A DNA stretch of 64,000 nucleotides from Acetobacter fallax (GCF_011516735.1 NZ_WOSX01000003.1:1-64000); one strand, 5' to 3'; positions 26,807 to 35,859 are shown, counted from the first letter of the stretch. Notes: generated from the sequence alone by a model not told the origin. Translations and numbers: made by a program.

Positions 26807-27688
26807 TCAGGCCGCGTTTGTGCCAGCCCGCGCCACCGCCTGCTCCCGAAGCGCTACTGCGGTATCTCTTACGACCGGTCCATGCTCCCGCTCAAGCCGC
26901 CGAATGGTAAAATGAGCCCGGGCAAGCGCCTGATAATGGGCGAGGAAAGCCGCATTCAGCGATGCTCCGCAAAGAGCTCCGGCCACAGGCATAAGCTGCA
27001 ACGAAATCTTATGTCCGAGTGCCAGGCCGTAATGTGACGCAACCTCGGAAATCAGCATCACCACTGGCCGTCCACGCAGCACTGTGCGGGCCGAGAAATA
27101 GCCCAGTTCGCTTTCACGTCCCTCACCAATATTCGGGAACGCCTTCAGCGCGAAAACCTCCAGACAGGCCCGTCGTGCATCCGGGTCTGAAAGATCCTCC
27201 CCCTCTTCCCGCGCAATGCGGGCAATCTCACGCATGATCGTCAGCGTGGTGAAGCCGACATCGGGCGCCAGTCCGACAACTCCGGCAAACCCGCCAACGG
27301 CTCCGGAGACGGCCACAGCAGCCTGCAACGCCCGGTCACGGACTTTTGAAGTGGCAGCACGCTCTTCACCCGCCGCCAGCACTGGCGGCGGGTTGCCGGG
27401 CTTCGCAAGTCCCAGCACCGCAACGTCAAATGCTCGTGTAATCGCGGTCTCGGCGACTCCCCGCAGCTTGTCCTGCACCGAAGGTGTCATCCCAAGGCCA
27501 CGCAGACCGAGTCGTGTTGCATGACCAACGGCCCCGCCCATCAGATCCGCAAGCCGGACGAGAACGCCGCGTCCCGCCTCAACCTGATTCAGCGCACGCT
27601 CAAGCTCCATAATCTGCCCGTTTGTGAGAGCCAGTGGAGCGAGCGCGCTTCCCGTGCTTAGAGTCATTATGCTGTCGTCCTGTGTCAC
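26807..27688 (-). CDS. EcsC-family protein
   Basis: This 293-residue protein matches the EcsC family: ALNQVEAGRGVLVRLADLMGG, a Gly-rich hydrophobic hairpin (VSGAVGGFAGVVGLAPDVGFTTLTIMREI), LEVFALKAF, and a second hydrophobic stretch (SLQLMPVAGALCGASLNAAF). EcsC in Bacillus is linked to an ABC transporter affecting secretion, but no transporter is adjacent here. M8 is an alternative start. The function in alphaproteobacteria is not established. Confidence 0.85.
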   Translation of the reverse strand: MTQDDSIMTLSTGSALAPLALTNGQIMELERALNQVEAGRGVLVRLADLMGGAVGHATRLGLRGLGMTPSVQDKLRGVAETAITRAFDVAVLGLAKPGNPPPVLAAGEERAATSKVRDRALQAAVAVSGAVGGFAGVVGLAPDVGFTTLTIMREIARIAREEGEDLSDPDARRACLEVFALKAFPNIGEGRESELGYFSARTVLRGRPVVMLISEVASHYGLALGHKISLQLMPVAGALCGASLNAAFLAHYQALARAHFTIRRLEREHGPVVRDTAVALREQAVARAGTNAA

Positions 27689-27797
27689 TCTGCTTCTGGT
27701 CTGATAGCGCGCCAGACCATAACAGGTTCGCGGAAACGCTCATTGACCGCAAGCGTTGCGCATTCGACTCTGTTATGGAACGCGTAAGGAGGCCGAC

Positions 27798-28490
27798 ATG
27801 GTTTACACTTCACCAGCTACGGCACGCCCGGTCGCGGCGCGTTGTCCCACCTGCCTCCGGCCCGCGTTCGTGGCTCCAGGCGCCCATGCCCCATCAATGA
27901 GCACAGCGGGTCGATCCATGAAAAAAACACTACCCGGCATTGCAGCCACCACCGCTCTTGGCGTCAGTCTGCTCATTGGATGTGCCCTGCTCCCGGCAGC
28001 AGCCCATGCGGCACCCGACGCTTCACTTCAGCCGACAGATAACTCTCTCAGCCAGAGTGCTCTGTCGGATCCTGTGCATGGCCGTACCAGCCATATCCGC
28101 CACTCTGCCCGTAGCGGGCGCAGCGGTGCCGCTGCGCCCGCCACAACCCGGTCGGATGCGCCGCAGTCACTGGAATCACAGGAAACCGCACCGCCACTGC
28201 CTGATGGGTACAAACCGGTGGAAGATTTTGACGTCACCCTGGCGGCCCATTCTGACACCGTGCTCGCCAGCAGACCTTCCCGCGAGAGAATCGGCGCTAC
28301 CGAAGCCCAGCAGGTGCCAAGGTTAGCCAGTTCGACCGCCCGGCAGTTCGATATTTTCGGCGTACCTGTAAGAGTCGTGGCCCCCGTTACGCCGCCCTAC
28401 AACGCTTCGTTCACTTATGAGAATTATGGTGGGCAGCCGGGAAAGGGACGGGATGCGACAGGCGCCTGGGGAGCTGCGGGACAACCGTAA
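27798..28490 (+). CDS. Membrane-anchored or secreted Ser/Pro/Ala-rich protein
   Basis: This 230-residue frame has an ideal AAGGAG six bases upstream of ATG 27798. It begins with a Cys pair (ARCPTCLRPAF, residues 14-24) before a hydrophobic segment (about 47-70, GIAATTALGVSLLIGCALLP) that looks like a signal peptide ending AHA-AP. The remainder is low complexity, then FDIFGVPVRVVAPVTPPYN. An internal ATG at 27918 would give a plain signal peptide but has a poor ribosome site. I do not recognise the family. Confidence 0.6.
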   Translation: MVYTSPATARPVAARCPTCLRPAFVAPGAHAPSMSTAGRSMKKTLPGIAATTALGVSLLIGCALLPAAAHAAPDASLQPTDNSLSQSALSDPVHGRTSHIRHSARSGRSGAAAPATTRSDAPQSLESQETAPPLPDGYKPVEDFDVTLAAHSDTVLASRPSRERIGATEAQQVPRLASSTARQFDIFGVPVRVVAPVTPPYNASFTYENYGGQPGKGRDATGAWGAAGQP

Positions 28491-28549
28491 TTACCAGACT
28501 GCACAATCCGGCTTCTGACCCTGAGTTTATTTGAATCGGTCGATTTCAG

Positions 28550-28708
28550 AGGCTGTTTCAGAAACTCTTCGGCTGAGCGAGAGCGCCCCTGACGGGCGCG
28601 GTCGGCGTATGTTTTTGAGCGCCGAAGCGAAGCGGTCATGCGGACCGTGAGCATCGGAGCATGGAAAACCCGCGTTGGATCGCCAGCAGAAGGCTCCTGA
28701 AACAGCTT
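28550..28708. mobile_element. Putative 159-bp element with inverted ends
   Basis: The left end AGGCTGTTTCAG (28550-28561) and the right end CTGAAACAGCTT (28697-28708) are inverted copies differing at one base. The interior is GC-rich with a hairpin (GCGCCCCTGACGGGCGC) and encodes nothing convincing. It fills the gap between two genes. The form suggests a miniature inverted-repeat element derived from an insertion sequence. No target duplication is clear. Confidence 0.4.
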
Positions 28709-28778
28709 CTTACACCCTGCCGTTCCGGGCACGGCACAGCTGGGTCATCGCATGATATGAACGGATAATCAGAGCGGC

Positions 28779-30185
28779 ATGTCTGACACACAGGATTCCG
28801 GGCCAGTTACGGCACTGACGATTGATGAGACACCTTCCATTTTCTCCGCGGCCGAACCCGGCAAAATCACGCCCGATGAAGCGGGCGCCGGAGCTGAGCA
28901 GAAACAGAGCGACTCACCGACCGAAAAAGGCCCGTTCGTTTCTCCATCTCCGATCCCCACACAGGCTGCGTCCGCTGGCATCCGCTTTGACTTTAATCTC
29001 GGATGTCGTGTGCAGCTTCCCGAAGGCGCCTGGACCATCAGGCTACGGGATCTCGACACAGGCAACATTCTTTTCGAAACAAAAGCTCGCAAGGCCACGG
29101 TCAACAGCGCCAAACGGTTTTACGTCCGTTTCGGCATTGAAGTGTTCGATGCCGCCGGAACGGTCTTTTCGCACGAGTTCGACTGTCGCGACCGCGATGT
29201 GCTGATTCAGGTCCCGGTGGGCACGCTCGGCGACACGATGGGGTGGTTTCCTTATGTGGCCCGCTTTGCCGAAGTGCATGGCTGCCGCCTGACCTGTGCC
29301 ATGTCGAAAGTGGTCATTCCTCTCTTCGAAAGCGTCTATCCGCACATCCGGTTCATGACACCGGAAGATGTCGCCAATGAAGAGGTGATGAAGACATTCT
29401 ATGCCACCTACACCCTCGGGCTGTTCTTTGATGACGCGGCGGCCATCTGGCAACCTACTGATTTTCGTCTGGTTGGTCTGCACCGGACAGCGGGTTACAT
29501 CCTCGGCGTGGACCCGACAGAACAACCGCCAGTCATGGCACCGGATGAGGACCCGTCGCGTCCCGTTGAAGAGCCTTACGTGTGCATTGCCACGCAAAGC
29601 AGTTCGCAGTGCAAATACTGGAACAATCCGGATGGCTGGCGCCAGATTATCGCGTTTCTGAATGAGTGCGGCTATCGTGTCATCTGCATCGACCAGAAGC
29701 CTGTCCATGGCACGGGCATTGTCTGGAACCAGATCCCGCATGGCGCTGAAGACCAGACAGGAAACCGTCCGCTGACTGAACGCGTCCGCTGGCTGCGTCA
29801 TGCGGAGTTCTTCATCGGGCTGTCGAGTGGTCTGTCGTGGCTGGCCTGGGCTGCCGGCTGCAAGGTCGTGATGATCTCAGGCTTCACACACCCGACCAAT
29901 GAATTTCACACGCCCTGGCGTATCGTGAACTGGCACTCCTGCAATTCCTGCTGGAACGACCCCACGCACCGCTTCGATCACAAGGATTTTCTGTGGTGTC
30001 CACGCCATGCCGGCACCCCCCGGCAGTTTGAGTGCACCCGTCTGATTACAGTCGAAAATGTGAAGCGCGTGCTGCGCACAATCCCCGGATTTCGTCTTCC
30101 GAAAGCATCCCGGACCGAAGCTGAAGCGCCGGATGCGGCAAAGCCCGGAAAGCGACACAAAAGCGCAAAGCATCAGCACGCCTGA
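28779..30185 (+). CDS. Autotransporter-type O-heptosyltransferase, BAHT family
   Basis: This 468-residue protein matches the bacterial autotransporter heptosyltransferase family (TibC, AAH): GTLGDTMGWFPYVARFAEVHGC, YVCIATQSSSQCKYWNNPDGW, FFIGLSSGLSWLAWAAGCKVVMISGF and THPTNEFHTPWRI. The Cys cluster CNSCWND...FLWCPRHAGTPRQFEC matches the iron-binding cysteines of TibC. These enzymes transfer heptose from ADP-heptose to Ser in beta-helix adhesins in the cytosol. The N-terminal 65 residues are a low-complexity extension and the C-terminal tail is Lys/His-rich. No autotransporter lies beside it. Confidence 0.9.
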   Translation: MSDTQDSGPVTALTIDETPSIFSAAEPGKITPDEAGAGAEQKQSDSPTEKGPFVSPSPIPTQAASAGIRFDFNLGCRVQLPEGAWTIRLRDLDTGNILFETKARKATVNSAKRFYVRFGIEVFDAAGTVFSHEFDCRDRDVLIQVPVGTLGDTMGWFPYVARFAEVHGCRLTCAMSKVVIPLFESVYPHIRFMTPEDVANEEVMKTFYATYTLGLFFDDAAAIWQPTDFRLVGLHRTAGYILGVDPTEQPPVMAPDEDPSRPVEEPYVCIATQSSSQCKYWNNPDGWRQIIAFLNECGYRVICIDQKPVHGTGIVWNQIPHGAEDQTGNRPLTERVRWLRHAEFFIGLSSGLSWLAWAAGCKVVMISGFTHPTNEFHTPWRIVNWHSCNSCWNDPTHRFDHKDFLWCPRHAGTPRQFECTRLITVENVKRVLRTIPGFRLPKASRTEAEAPDAAKPGKRHKSAKHQHA

Positions 30186-30193
30186 AAAAACAA

Positions 30194-30228
30194 AGCCCGG
30201 CCAGATATTTCCATCTGACCGGGCCTTT
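30194..30228. terminator. Intrinsic terminator between convergent genes
   Basis: A stem AAGCCCGGCCAGAT with its near complement ATCTGACCGGGCCTTTT encloses an ATTTCC loop. It lies between the ends of the heptosyltransferase gene and ssb and can act in both directions. Confidence 0.85.
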
Positions 30229-30254
30229 TAAGAGCGCAAAGTTTTCGTCTGATG

Positions 30255-30791
30255 TCAGAACGGAATCTCATCATCGAGATCACTGCCACCCGGAGTATCC
30301 CAGCCGCCGGCGGGTGACGCCGGGGCTCCGCCGCGCGGCCCGCCGATCTGACGCGAGGCCGATGCTCCGCCGCCATATCCGCCCCCGGCCGGAGCACCGC
30401 CGCCGTAACCGCCGCTTTCACCACCGTCCGATCCGCCGCCACGCCCATCCAGCAGCACCAGCTCGCCACGGAAGCGATCGAGAACGACCTCCGTCGTGTA
30501 ACGCTCCTGGCCAGACTGATCCGTCCATTTGCGCGTCTGCAACGTGCCTTCCAGATAAACCTTCCGGCCCTTTTTCACGAAGCGCTCCACGACATCGGCA
30601 AGCCGGTCATTGAACACCACAACCCGGTGCCATTCGGTCCGCTCTTTTTTCTCGCCCGACGCGCGGTCATTCCAGGTTTCGCTTGTCGCGACAGAGAATG
30701 ACGCAATTTTCTGACCGCTCTGACTTGAACGGATTTCCGGGTCCTTACCTAAATTTCCGACCAGGATAACTTTATTGACACTACCAGCCAT
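30255..30791 (-). CDS. ssb: Single-stranded DNA-binding protein
   Basis: This 178-residue protein has an OB-fold domain at residues 1-110 (SVNKVILVGNLGKDPEIR, FSVATSETWND, TEWHRVVVF, GRKVYLEGTLQTRKW), a Gly-rich linker and the acidic tip DLDDEIPF that recruits repair and replication partners. ATG 30791 follows GGGGG; the frame extends to 30824. It coats single-stranded DNA during replication and repair. Confidence 0.97.
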   Translation of the reverse strand: MAGSVNKVILVGNLGKDPEIRSSQSGQKIASFSVATSETWNDRASGEKKERTEWHRVVVFNDRLADVVERFVKKGRKVYLEGTLQTRKWTDQSGQERYTTEVVLDRFRGELVLLDGRGGGSDGGESGGYGGGAPAGGGYGGGASASRQIGGPRGGAPASPAGGWDTPGGSDLDDEIPF

Positions 30792-31181
30792 CGATGCCCC
30801 CGTTCCGATTCCAGTGACGTACACACGCCCGCGTGTACTCCCAATAGCACTTCGCCGTCATCTTTCCATGTCAGTTGCCGTATAATCCGGGAGGGTCATT
30901 TACCCACTCCCTGCCTCACGGCCAGTTCACCTGTCGCATCGGCCGGCCCGATCTGCCGCTCCGCGCGTCAGAATGTCCCGCTCATATAAATTCACCATCA
31001 TACGTTGCGGGTCTTGAATGCCCCTGCCATATCCAGCCTTATGACTCAGGTGAATGCCGGACAGCGAACCCGGTGCATGGCGGCTTTCTGATCCGGATGC
31101 TCTCGCCTTATTAAGCCGGCCCCAGACCAGAAACGGACTTTTTCCGTCGCTGCGGATCGCATCCAGGAAAGTAGGACTGCC
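30792..31181. other. Intergenic region, no gene seen
   Basis: About 390 bases between divergent ssb and the DUF551-like gene. It must contain the promoters of both. I see no supported gene, tRNA or member of the repeat family. Confidence 0.4.
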
Positions 31182-31532
31182 ATGTCGCAGCGCCCTGATA
31201 CCCGCCACCTCATCTCCGACGAACAGCTCGAAAGCGCGGCAAGAGCGTATTACAATTACTGTGATGCGTCGTGGTATGATCTCGACCCGAGAGCACAGAC
31301 CCATTACCGCACCCGCATGCAGCTCGCACTGAGTGAATTCGTAGCGCACATCTGGCGTCCGATCGAATCAGCACCACGTGACGGAAGCGCGGTCCTGCTT
31401 TTTCACCATATGCCGGGACGAGGGGATTATGTCTGGCTGGACAAATGGGACGGTCAGGATCGGGCCTGGATGACTGCGCCGCGCGCCGCGCCAACACACT
31501 GGATGCCCGTACCGCCTCCGCCTGCTCCCTGA
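31182..31532 (+). CDS. DUF551-like hypothetical protein
   Basis: This 116-residue protein has AGGA six bases before ATG 31182. The second half has the pattern WRPIESAPRDGSAVLLFHHMP, WLDKWDG, then PTHWMPVPPPPAP, which is the DUF551 type of motif common in phage and bacterial small proteins. The first half is helical (LISDEQLESAARAYYNYC). The cellular role is unknown. It stands alone between two non-coding stretches. Confidence 0.7.
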   Translation: MSQRPDTRHLISDEQLESAARAYYNYCDASWYDLDPRAQTHYRTRMQLALSEFVAHIWRPIESAPRDGSAVLLFHHMPGRGDYVWLDKWDGQDRAWMTAPRAAPTHWMPVPPPPAP

Positions 31533-31634
31533 GAGCCATTTTCCCGCTACCGGGAAGAAAGCCCAAACTCTGGCCGGTCCCGAAACGGAACGTGGCTCCC
31601 TTCACCGTGATCTGTCGAGAGACAAACCTGATTG

Positions 31635-31654
31635 CAAAGGTCACCGACCTTTGG
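31635..31654 (+). repeat. Dispersed repeat, core-only copy
   Basis: CAAAGGTCACCGACCTTTGG is the hairpin core of the dispersed repeat at 127 and 39017, followed by GCGGGGTGC, which echoes the start of its second half. The rest of the unit is missing or diverged. Confidence 0.5.
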
Positions 31655-31735
31655 GCGGGGTGCGAAACAGAGCCCCGGATCTCTCTTCCGGTGTGTCAGC
31701 CTCAACAAAGGTGGATATGAGAGAGCCGGGAACGT

Positions 31736-32224
31736 TCAGGTTCCGTCCGCCGGTGCCATCGACCGGATCAGATCCAGCACACGCTTACGCACGCCTGTAT
31801 CGGGGATGCGATAATAAGCCCGCACAAGATCCAGTGTCTCACGTCGGGTCAGCACACTGGCATCCACCGAGGCCGTCGCCGCTGTAGGCGCCGCAGTCAT
31901 GGGAGGACCGCCAAAACTCTGCTGAGCCTCGGCGAAACCGGTCACAACCTGAGGCGAAACCGGGGGCAGAGTGGCCGGATCAAGCGGCATGTCATCATAA
32001 AAAAAGCCAATCGGAACGTCGAGCACTCTGGCAATGTCATACAACCGGGATGCGCTGACACGATTGGTCCCCCGCTCATATTTCTGGATCTGCTGAAAGG
32101 TCAGGCCAATCGCCTCACCGAGCTTTTCCTGCGACATCCCGAGCATCGTGCGGCGCAGACGGATACGCGCTCCCACATGGACATCAAGATCGTGGATACG
32201 GCTCCCGCTCTCTTCGTCAGCCAT
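31736..32224 (-). CDS. XRE-family helix-turn-helix regulator
   Basis: This 162-residue regulator has a Cro/CI-type DNA-binding domain at residues 14-75 (GARIRLRRTMLGMSQEKLGEAIG, TFQQIQKYERGTNRVSASRL), followed by DVPIGFFYDDMP and a C-terminal helical part ending VRKRVLDLIRSMA. The start has AGGAG seven bases upstream. This layout is widespread in alphaproteobacteria, usually with unknown ligands. lnt ends 93 bases upstream on the same strand. Confidence 0.9.
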   Translation of the reverse strand: MADEESGSRIHDLDVHVGARIRLRRTMLGMSQEKLGEAIGLTFQQIQKYERGTNRVSASRLYDIARVLDVPIGFFYDDMPLDPATLPPVSPQVVTGFAEAQQSFGGPPMTAAPTAATASVDASVLTRRETLDLVRAYYRIPDTGVRKRVLDLIRSMAPADGT

Positions 32225-32316
32225 GTGTCGCTCCTGTCATACCCCTCGGACTGCCCGACTGGTAACTAAGAGTTAACATACAACCTGAAGCTGAGTTTGT
32301 TAACCAGATATCTATT

Positions 32317-33924
32317 TTAGGAAAGACGTCTGCGTCTGGTCAGAGCCACAACCACAGAAAGCAGGCAGAGAACCGCCGGAATTGCCTGTCCGTAACGCGC
32401 AAACAGAGGCGCCGGCAAAGGCGGCGGCATGGTCCGCACCAGCGTCCCTTCCACGCCCCAGCCAAGTCTCCCCATATCGTGACCACGTGCGTCATAAACA
32501 ATGGTGACACCGGTATTGGCCGCGCGGGCGATCGGCAGTCCTTCCTCCACGGCACGCAGACGCACGGCGGCGAGATGCTGACGAGGACCGGCACTGTTGC
32601 CATACCACGCATCGTTGGTCACATTGACCAGCCAGTCCGGACGATCATGTCTGTCCACGACATGACCGGAAAAAATCACCTCGTAGCAAATCAGTGGCCC
32701 CACAGCGGCAAGCCCCGGCAGATGCCAGCTCATCGAACCGGGTCCGGGCGTCATTCCCCCGCCAGGAACAATCTGCAGCGGCAGAAACGGTGGCTGATAC
32801 TCTCCGAACGGCACCAGCCGTGCCTTGTCGTAGCGCCCAAGGAAACGGCCGCCGCCATCAATCGCCACAACCGAATTGCGCCAGTGTCCGTCCGGCCCGA
32901 CGCCTAACGTCCCGATGATACCCTCGGTGGCCCCTTCAGCGGTGTGCGCGATCATGGTCCGGGTTAGCCCATCCTCCTCCAGCACGCCGGGATAAGCTGT
33001 CTCAGGCCAGACATAGACCACAGGCGGGGCCGCACCCGGCACCTTTGCCGCCAGCGTCAGACCATCCGCCACGCCGCGCTGCGTCAGTCGAAGATAACGA
33101 TCGAACACTGTCTGAATATCGGTCCGGCTGATTTTTTCCTTCTCAGCCACATTACCCTGCACCAGCACGACAACCGGCTGCTGCACGCTCCCGGTGCGGG
33201 CCCCGTCATGAGCCACCCCGTAAAAGCGTGCGGTGCCGGCGGCGATCCAGACGACCAGAACAGCCAGACACGGAAGAACAAAACGCCGACCGAGCGGAAG
33301 AAGAACAGCGAGAAGCACCGTCAGCAAGGTCAGACCATCAACCCCGATCCAGGCAACGGGCTGGATCAGAATATCCCCCGCCAGACCGTGGAAAGCCCAG
33401 TCACTGCCAAGAGGATTCCATGTAAATCCGCTAAACAGAAACAGGCGCCCCATATCGCAGAGCGTCCACAGTCCGGCGAACAGAACGCCGCGTCGCCAGC
33501 CAGCAGGCGCCAGCCGGCAGAACGCGGCCGGAACCGCAGCGAAAGGCGCGAGGATCAGTCCGCAGCCAATCGATGGGAATGGTACAAACCACCAGAAATC
33601 GCTGGCACGGATCAGAACCGCATTGATCAGCCAGTAGAGGCCCACGGTGTGCAGTCCAAGGCCGAACGCAAAACCCACTGCTGCCGCCTGCTTCATCGTC
33701 GGCGCGCGATCCACAGACCGCATGAGAATGAAAAAGGCGATGGGCAAAACCGGCAGAAGATGCAGCGGCGGAAAACCAAGCGCGGCAAGCGCACCGGCGG
33801 CAAGCGGACCCCCGAGTGATTTCAGCGCATAAGCGGCACGACGCCACCAGGCCGGACGCGGCATCTCATGCGCATCTTCATCCGCCTGCTCACGCGCAGC
33901 GACGGTCCCCATACCCTTACCCAT
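32317..33924 (-). CDS. lnt: Apolipoprotein N-acyltransferase
   Basis: This 535-residue inner-membrane enzyme adds the third acyl chain to lipoproteins. Helices fill the first 220 residues, with GFPPLHLLPVLPIAFFIL and FSGFTWNPLGSDWA. The periplasmic nitrilase-fold domain has the Glu-Lys-Cys triad in VWPETAYPG, RYDKARLVPFGEYQP and PLICYEVIFSG. A C-terminal helix follows. Length is normal. The start is uncertain between ATG 33924 and ATG 33912. olsB ends 23 bases upstream on the same strand. Confidence 0.95.
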   Translation of the reverse strand: MGKGMGTVAAREQADEDAHEMPRPAWWRRAAYALKSLGGPLAAGALAALGFPPLHLLPVLPIAFFILMRSVDRAPTMKQAAAVGFAFGLGLHTVGLYWLINAVLIRASDFWWFVPFPSIGCGLILAPFAAVPAAFCRLAPAGWRRGVLFAGLWTLCDMGRLFLFSGFTWNPLGSDWAFHGLAGDILIQPVAWIGVDGLTLLTVLLAVLLPLGRRFVLPCLAVLVVWIAAGTARFYGVAHDGARTGSVQQPVVVLVQGNVAEKEKISRTDIQTVFDRYLRLTQRGVADGLTLAAKVPGAAPPVVYVWPETAYPGVLEEDGLTRTMIAHTAEGATEGIIGTLGVGPDGHWRNSVVAIDGGGRFLGRYDKARLVPFGEYQPPFLPLQIVPGGGMTPGPGSMSWHLPGLAAVGPLICYEVIFSGHVVDRHDRPDWLVNVTNDAWYGNSAGPRQHLAAVRLRAVEEGLPIARAANTGVTIVYDARGHDMGRLGWGVEGTLVRTMPPPLPAPLFARYGQAIPAVLCLLSVVVALTRRRRLS

Positions 33925-33947
33925 TTTCAGGAAAAATAACGTCGCGC

Positions 33948-34796
33948 TCAGTCGAGTGCGTCACGCAGACGACGCTCGTAGTGGCGATAATATTTGTCGG
34001 CCAGCAATTCGCTTTTGACCAGAACAGCCACATCGGTCGTGTTGAAGCCCTGATCCACGACGGCGCCGTCGCCAACATAACCACCGAGCCGGAGATAGCC
34101 TTTGATGAGCGGCGGCAGACGCGTCAGCACACGGCGGCGGTCCAGACTCAGCGGATCGCAGCGCAGCATGTCCACGCGTCGTTCCGGCAACGCTTTCACC
34201 CTCAGCGCCGGAGGCGCCAGATGGTTATGGTAAAGATAGGTCAGTTCCTCTGCAACGTCGTCCGGATTGGTGCCTGGCAGGCTCGCACAGCCAAACAGAA
34301 CGTCGATCTGATAGAGGAAAATGTAGGACGCGATTCCGCGCCACAGCAACTGCATCGCAGCCCGGCCACGATAGCGTGCATCCACGCAGGACCGTCCCAC
34401 TTCGAGCAGTCTGCCAGGAAACTTCTTCAGCGGCGAAAGATCGAATTCACTCTCGCTGTAAAACCGGCCCAGTATTCCGGCCGCTTCACCCTGCATGAGC
34501 CGATAGGTTCCGACTACCCCTTCCGGGCCAGATGAAATGGCGTGGTCGATAACCAGCAGATGGTCAGCATACTGGTCGAACTCATCGACATCACGCCTGA
34601 GGCGCTTAGCCTCCACATCCGGATGTGCACCCATTTCCTCGAAGAACACACGATACCGCAGCGCCTGCGCAGCCTCGATCTCCGCCGGAGTGGACGCGAT
34701 CCGCACCCCGAGATTACCACCTCGCAGTTCCGGAAAACCATCGCGCTGCAACTCAAGCGTGGAAAGCGTTGCCCGCTGCGGTTTTTCAGCGCTCAT
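33948..34796 (-). CDS. olsB: L-ornithine N-acyltransferase, OlsB-like
   Basis: This 282-residue GNAT-fold acyltransferase shows ALRYRVFFEEMGA, DEFDQYADHLLVID, VVGTYRLMQGEAA, LEVGRSCVDARYRG and IDVLFGCASLPGTNPD, the pattern of OlsB, which acylates ornithine from acyl-ACP to make lyso-ornithine lipid. Ornithine lipids are known in acetic acid bacteria. Its ATG overlaps the stop of the Fur-family gene (ATGA). No olsA gene is seen in the window. A hemolysin-like acyltransferase is the alternative name for this family. Confidence 0.85.
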   Translation of the reverse strand: MSAEKPQRATLSTLELQRDGFPELRGGNLGVRIASTPAEIEAAQALRYRVFFEEMGAHPDVEAKRLRRDVDEFDQYADHLLVIDHAISSGPEGVVGTYRLMQGEAAGILGRFYSESEFDLSPLKKFPGRLLEVGRSCVDARYRGRAAMQLLWRGIASYIFLYQIDVLFGCASLPGTNPDDVAEELTYLYHNHLAPPALRVKALPERRVDMLRCDPLSLDRRRVLTRLPPLIKGYLRLGGYVGDGAVVDQGFNTTDVAVLVKSELLADKYYRHYERRLRDALD

Positions 34797-35320
34797 TTCA
34801 CGCTTCCCTTACCGCGCTTAGCCTTTTTTGCCGCAGAGGACGTGTCGGGCTCCTTTAGCCTGCGACCGAACAGTTCCAGACGCATGGACACCAGTTCAAA
34901 GCCAAGACGCTCGGCAATGCGGCGCATCAGGGCCTCGTGCTCATCGTCTTCAAATTCGGTGACCTTGCCGGTCTCGACATCAATCAGATGATAATGCCGG
35001 CCATGTTCGCTGGCCTCATAGCGGGCCCGCCCCCCGCCGAAATCCCGCCGTTCGAGAATCCCTTTCTCTTCCAGCAGACGGACAGTGCGATACACTGTCG
35101 CCACCGAAATGCGCGGATCGAGTTCCGATGCCCGGCGATAGAGTTCTTCAACATCCGGGTGATCTTCTGCGTCTGACAGCACCCGTGCGATCACGCGCCG
35201 CTGCCCTGTCATTTTGAGACCGCGCTCCACACACAAAAGACCGATCCGTGACTCGGACGTGTCCGCGGCATTCGCGGAACGACCAGCACGGGCCAGGGCG
35301 GTATTCTGAGGCGGAGTCAC
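34793..35320 (-). CDS. fur: Fur-family transcriptional regulator
   Basis: This 175-residue regulator begins at GTG 35320, which has AGGAAG upstream; the frame extends to 35452. The winged-helix domain holds KMTGQRRVIARVLSDAEDHPDVEELYRRA and ISVATVYRTVRLLEEKGILER, and the dimer domain HGRHYHLIDVETGKVTEFEDDEHE carries metal-binding His, Asp and Glu. The ETGKVTEF form is typical of alphaproteobacterial Fur/Mur. Which metal it senses cannot be read. It is translationally coupled to olsB. Confidence 0.88.
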   Translation of the reverse strand: MTPPQNTALARAGRSANAADTSESRIGLLCVERGLKMTGQRRVIARVLSDAEDHPDVEELYRRASELDPRISVATVYRTVRLLEEKGILERRDFGGGRARYEASEHGRHYHLIDVETGKVTEFEDDEHEALMRRIAERLGFELVSMRLELFGRRLKEPDTSSAAKKAKRGKGSVK

Positions 35321-35592
35321 AGCACGCTTCCTGCTGCCTGTGTATTCACGAACATGCGCTTCCGCGTAGCTGATTGATCCAGAACCTGTCCACTTTAAAG
35401 CTGCTGTCCCACAGTCTCGCATAAAAGCGACACCGCGATGCCAGACAGACAAAAGCTACAGCCAGTGTGCCTCATTCAGTTCATAAAGGAAACATCGACT
35501 GACACGATCGCCTTTCCCATCTGCGCGAACAGAGCCTGCATTGTGGCCTGACAGCGCTTGCACCGGCTGCCGGCCGGGACCAGTTTACGGCC

Positions 35593-35859
35593 ATGACGAA
35601 CGCAGTTCCATACGCCTCCGGCAATCAGTCAGCCCCTGCCAGATGGCTCGACATCACTGGCGAAATCTGTCCGATGACATTTGTGCGGACGCGCCTCGCG
35701 CTCGATGCTCTGGAGACAGGCGATCTGTTGCATGTCACGCTGCGCGGGGCCGAACCGCTGCGCAATGTCCGTCGTTCAGCAGAAGCCCTGGGGCACATCA
35801 TCCTCTCCCAGGAAAAGATGACAGATGACAGGGCGGTTCTGCTGATTCTCAAAGCGTGA
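35593..35859 (+). CDS. TusA/SirA-like sulfur-carrier family protein
   Basis: This 88-residue protein has the family CPM motif in LDITGEICPMTFVRTRLALD, with the Cys at about residue 26, and a C-terminal beta strand (AVLLILKA). TusA-type proteins carry persulfide sulfur. The residues after CPM (TFVRTRLA) are less usual than in TusA proper, so a sulfurtransferase role is inferred. It is divergent from the fur gene. Confidence 0.82.
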   Translation: MTNAVPYASGNQSAPARWLDITGEICPMTFVRTRLALDALETGDLLHVTLRGAEPLRNVRRSAEALGHIILSQEKMTDDRAVLLILKA

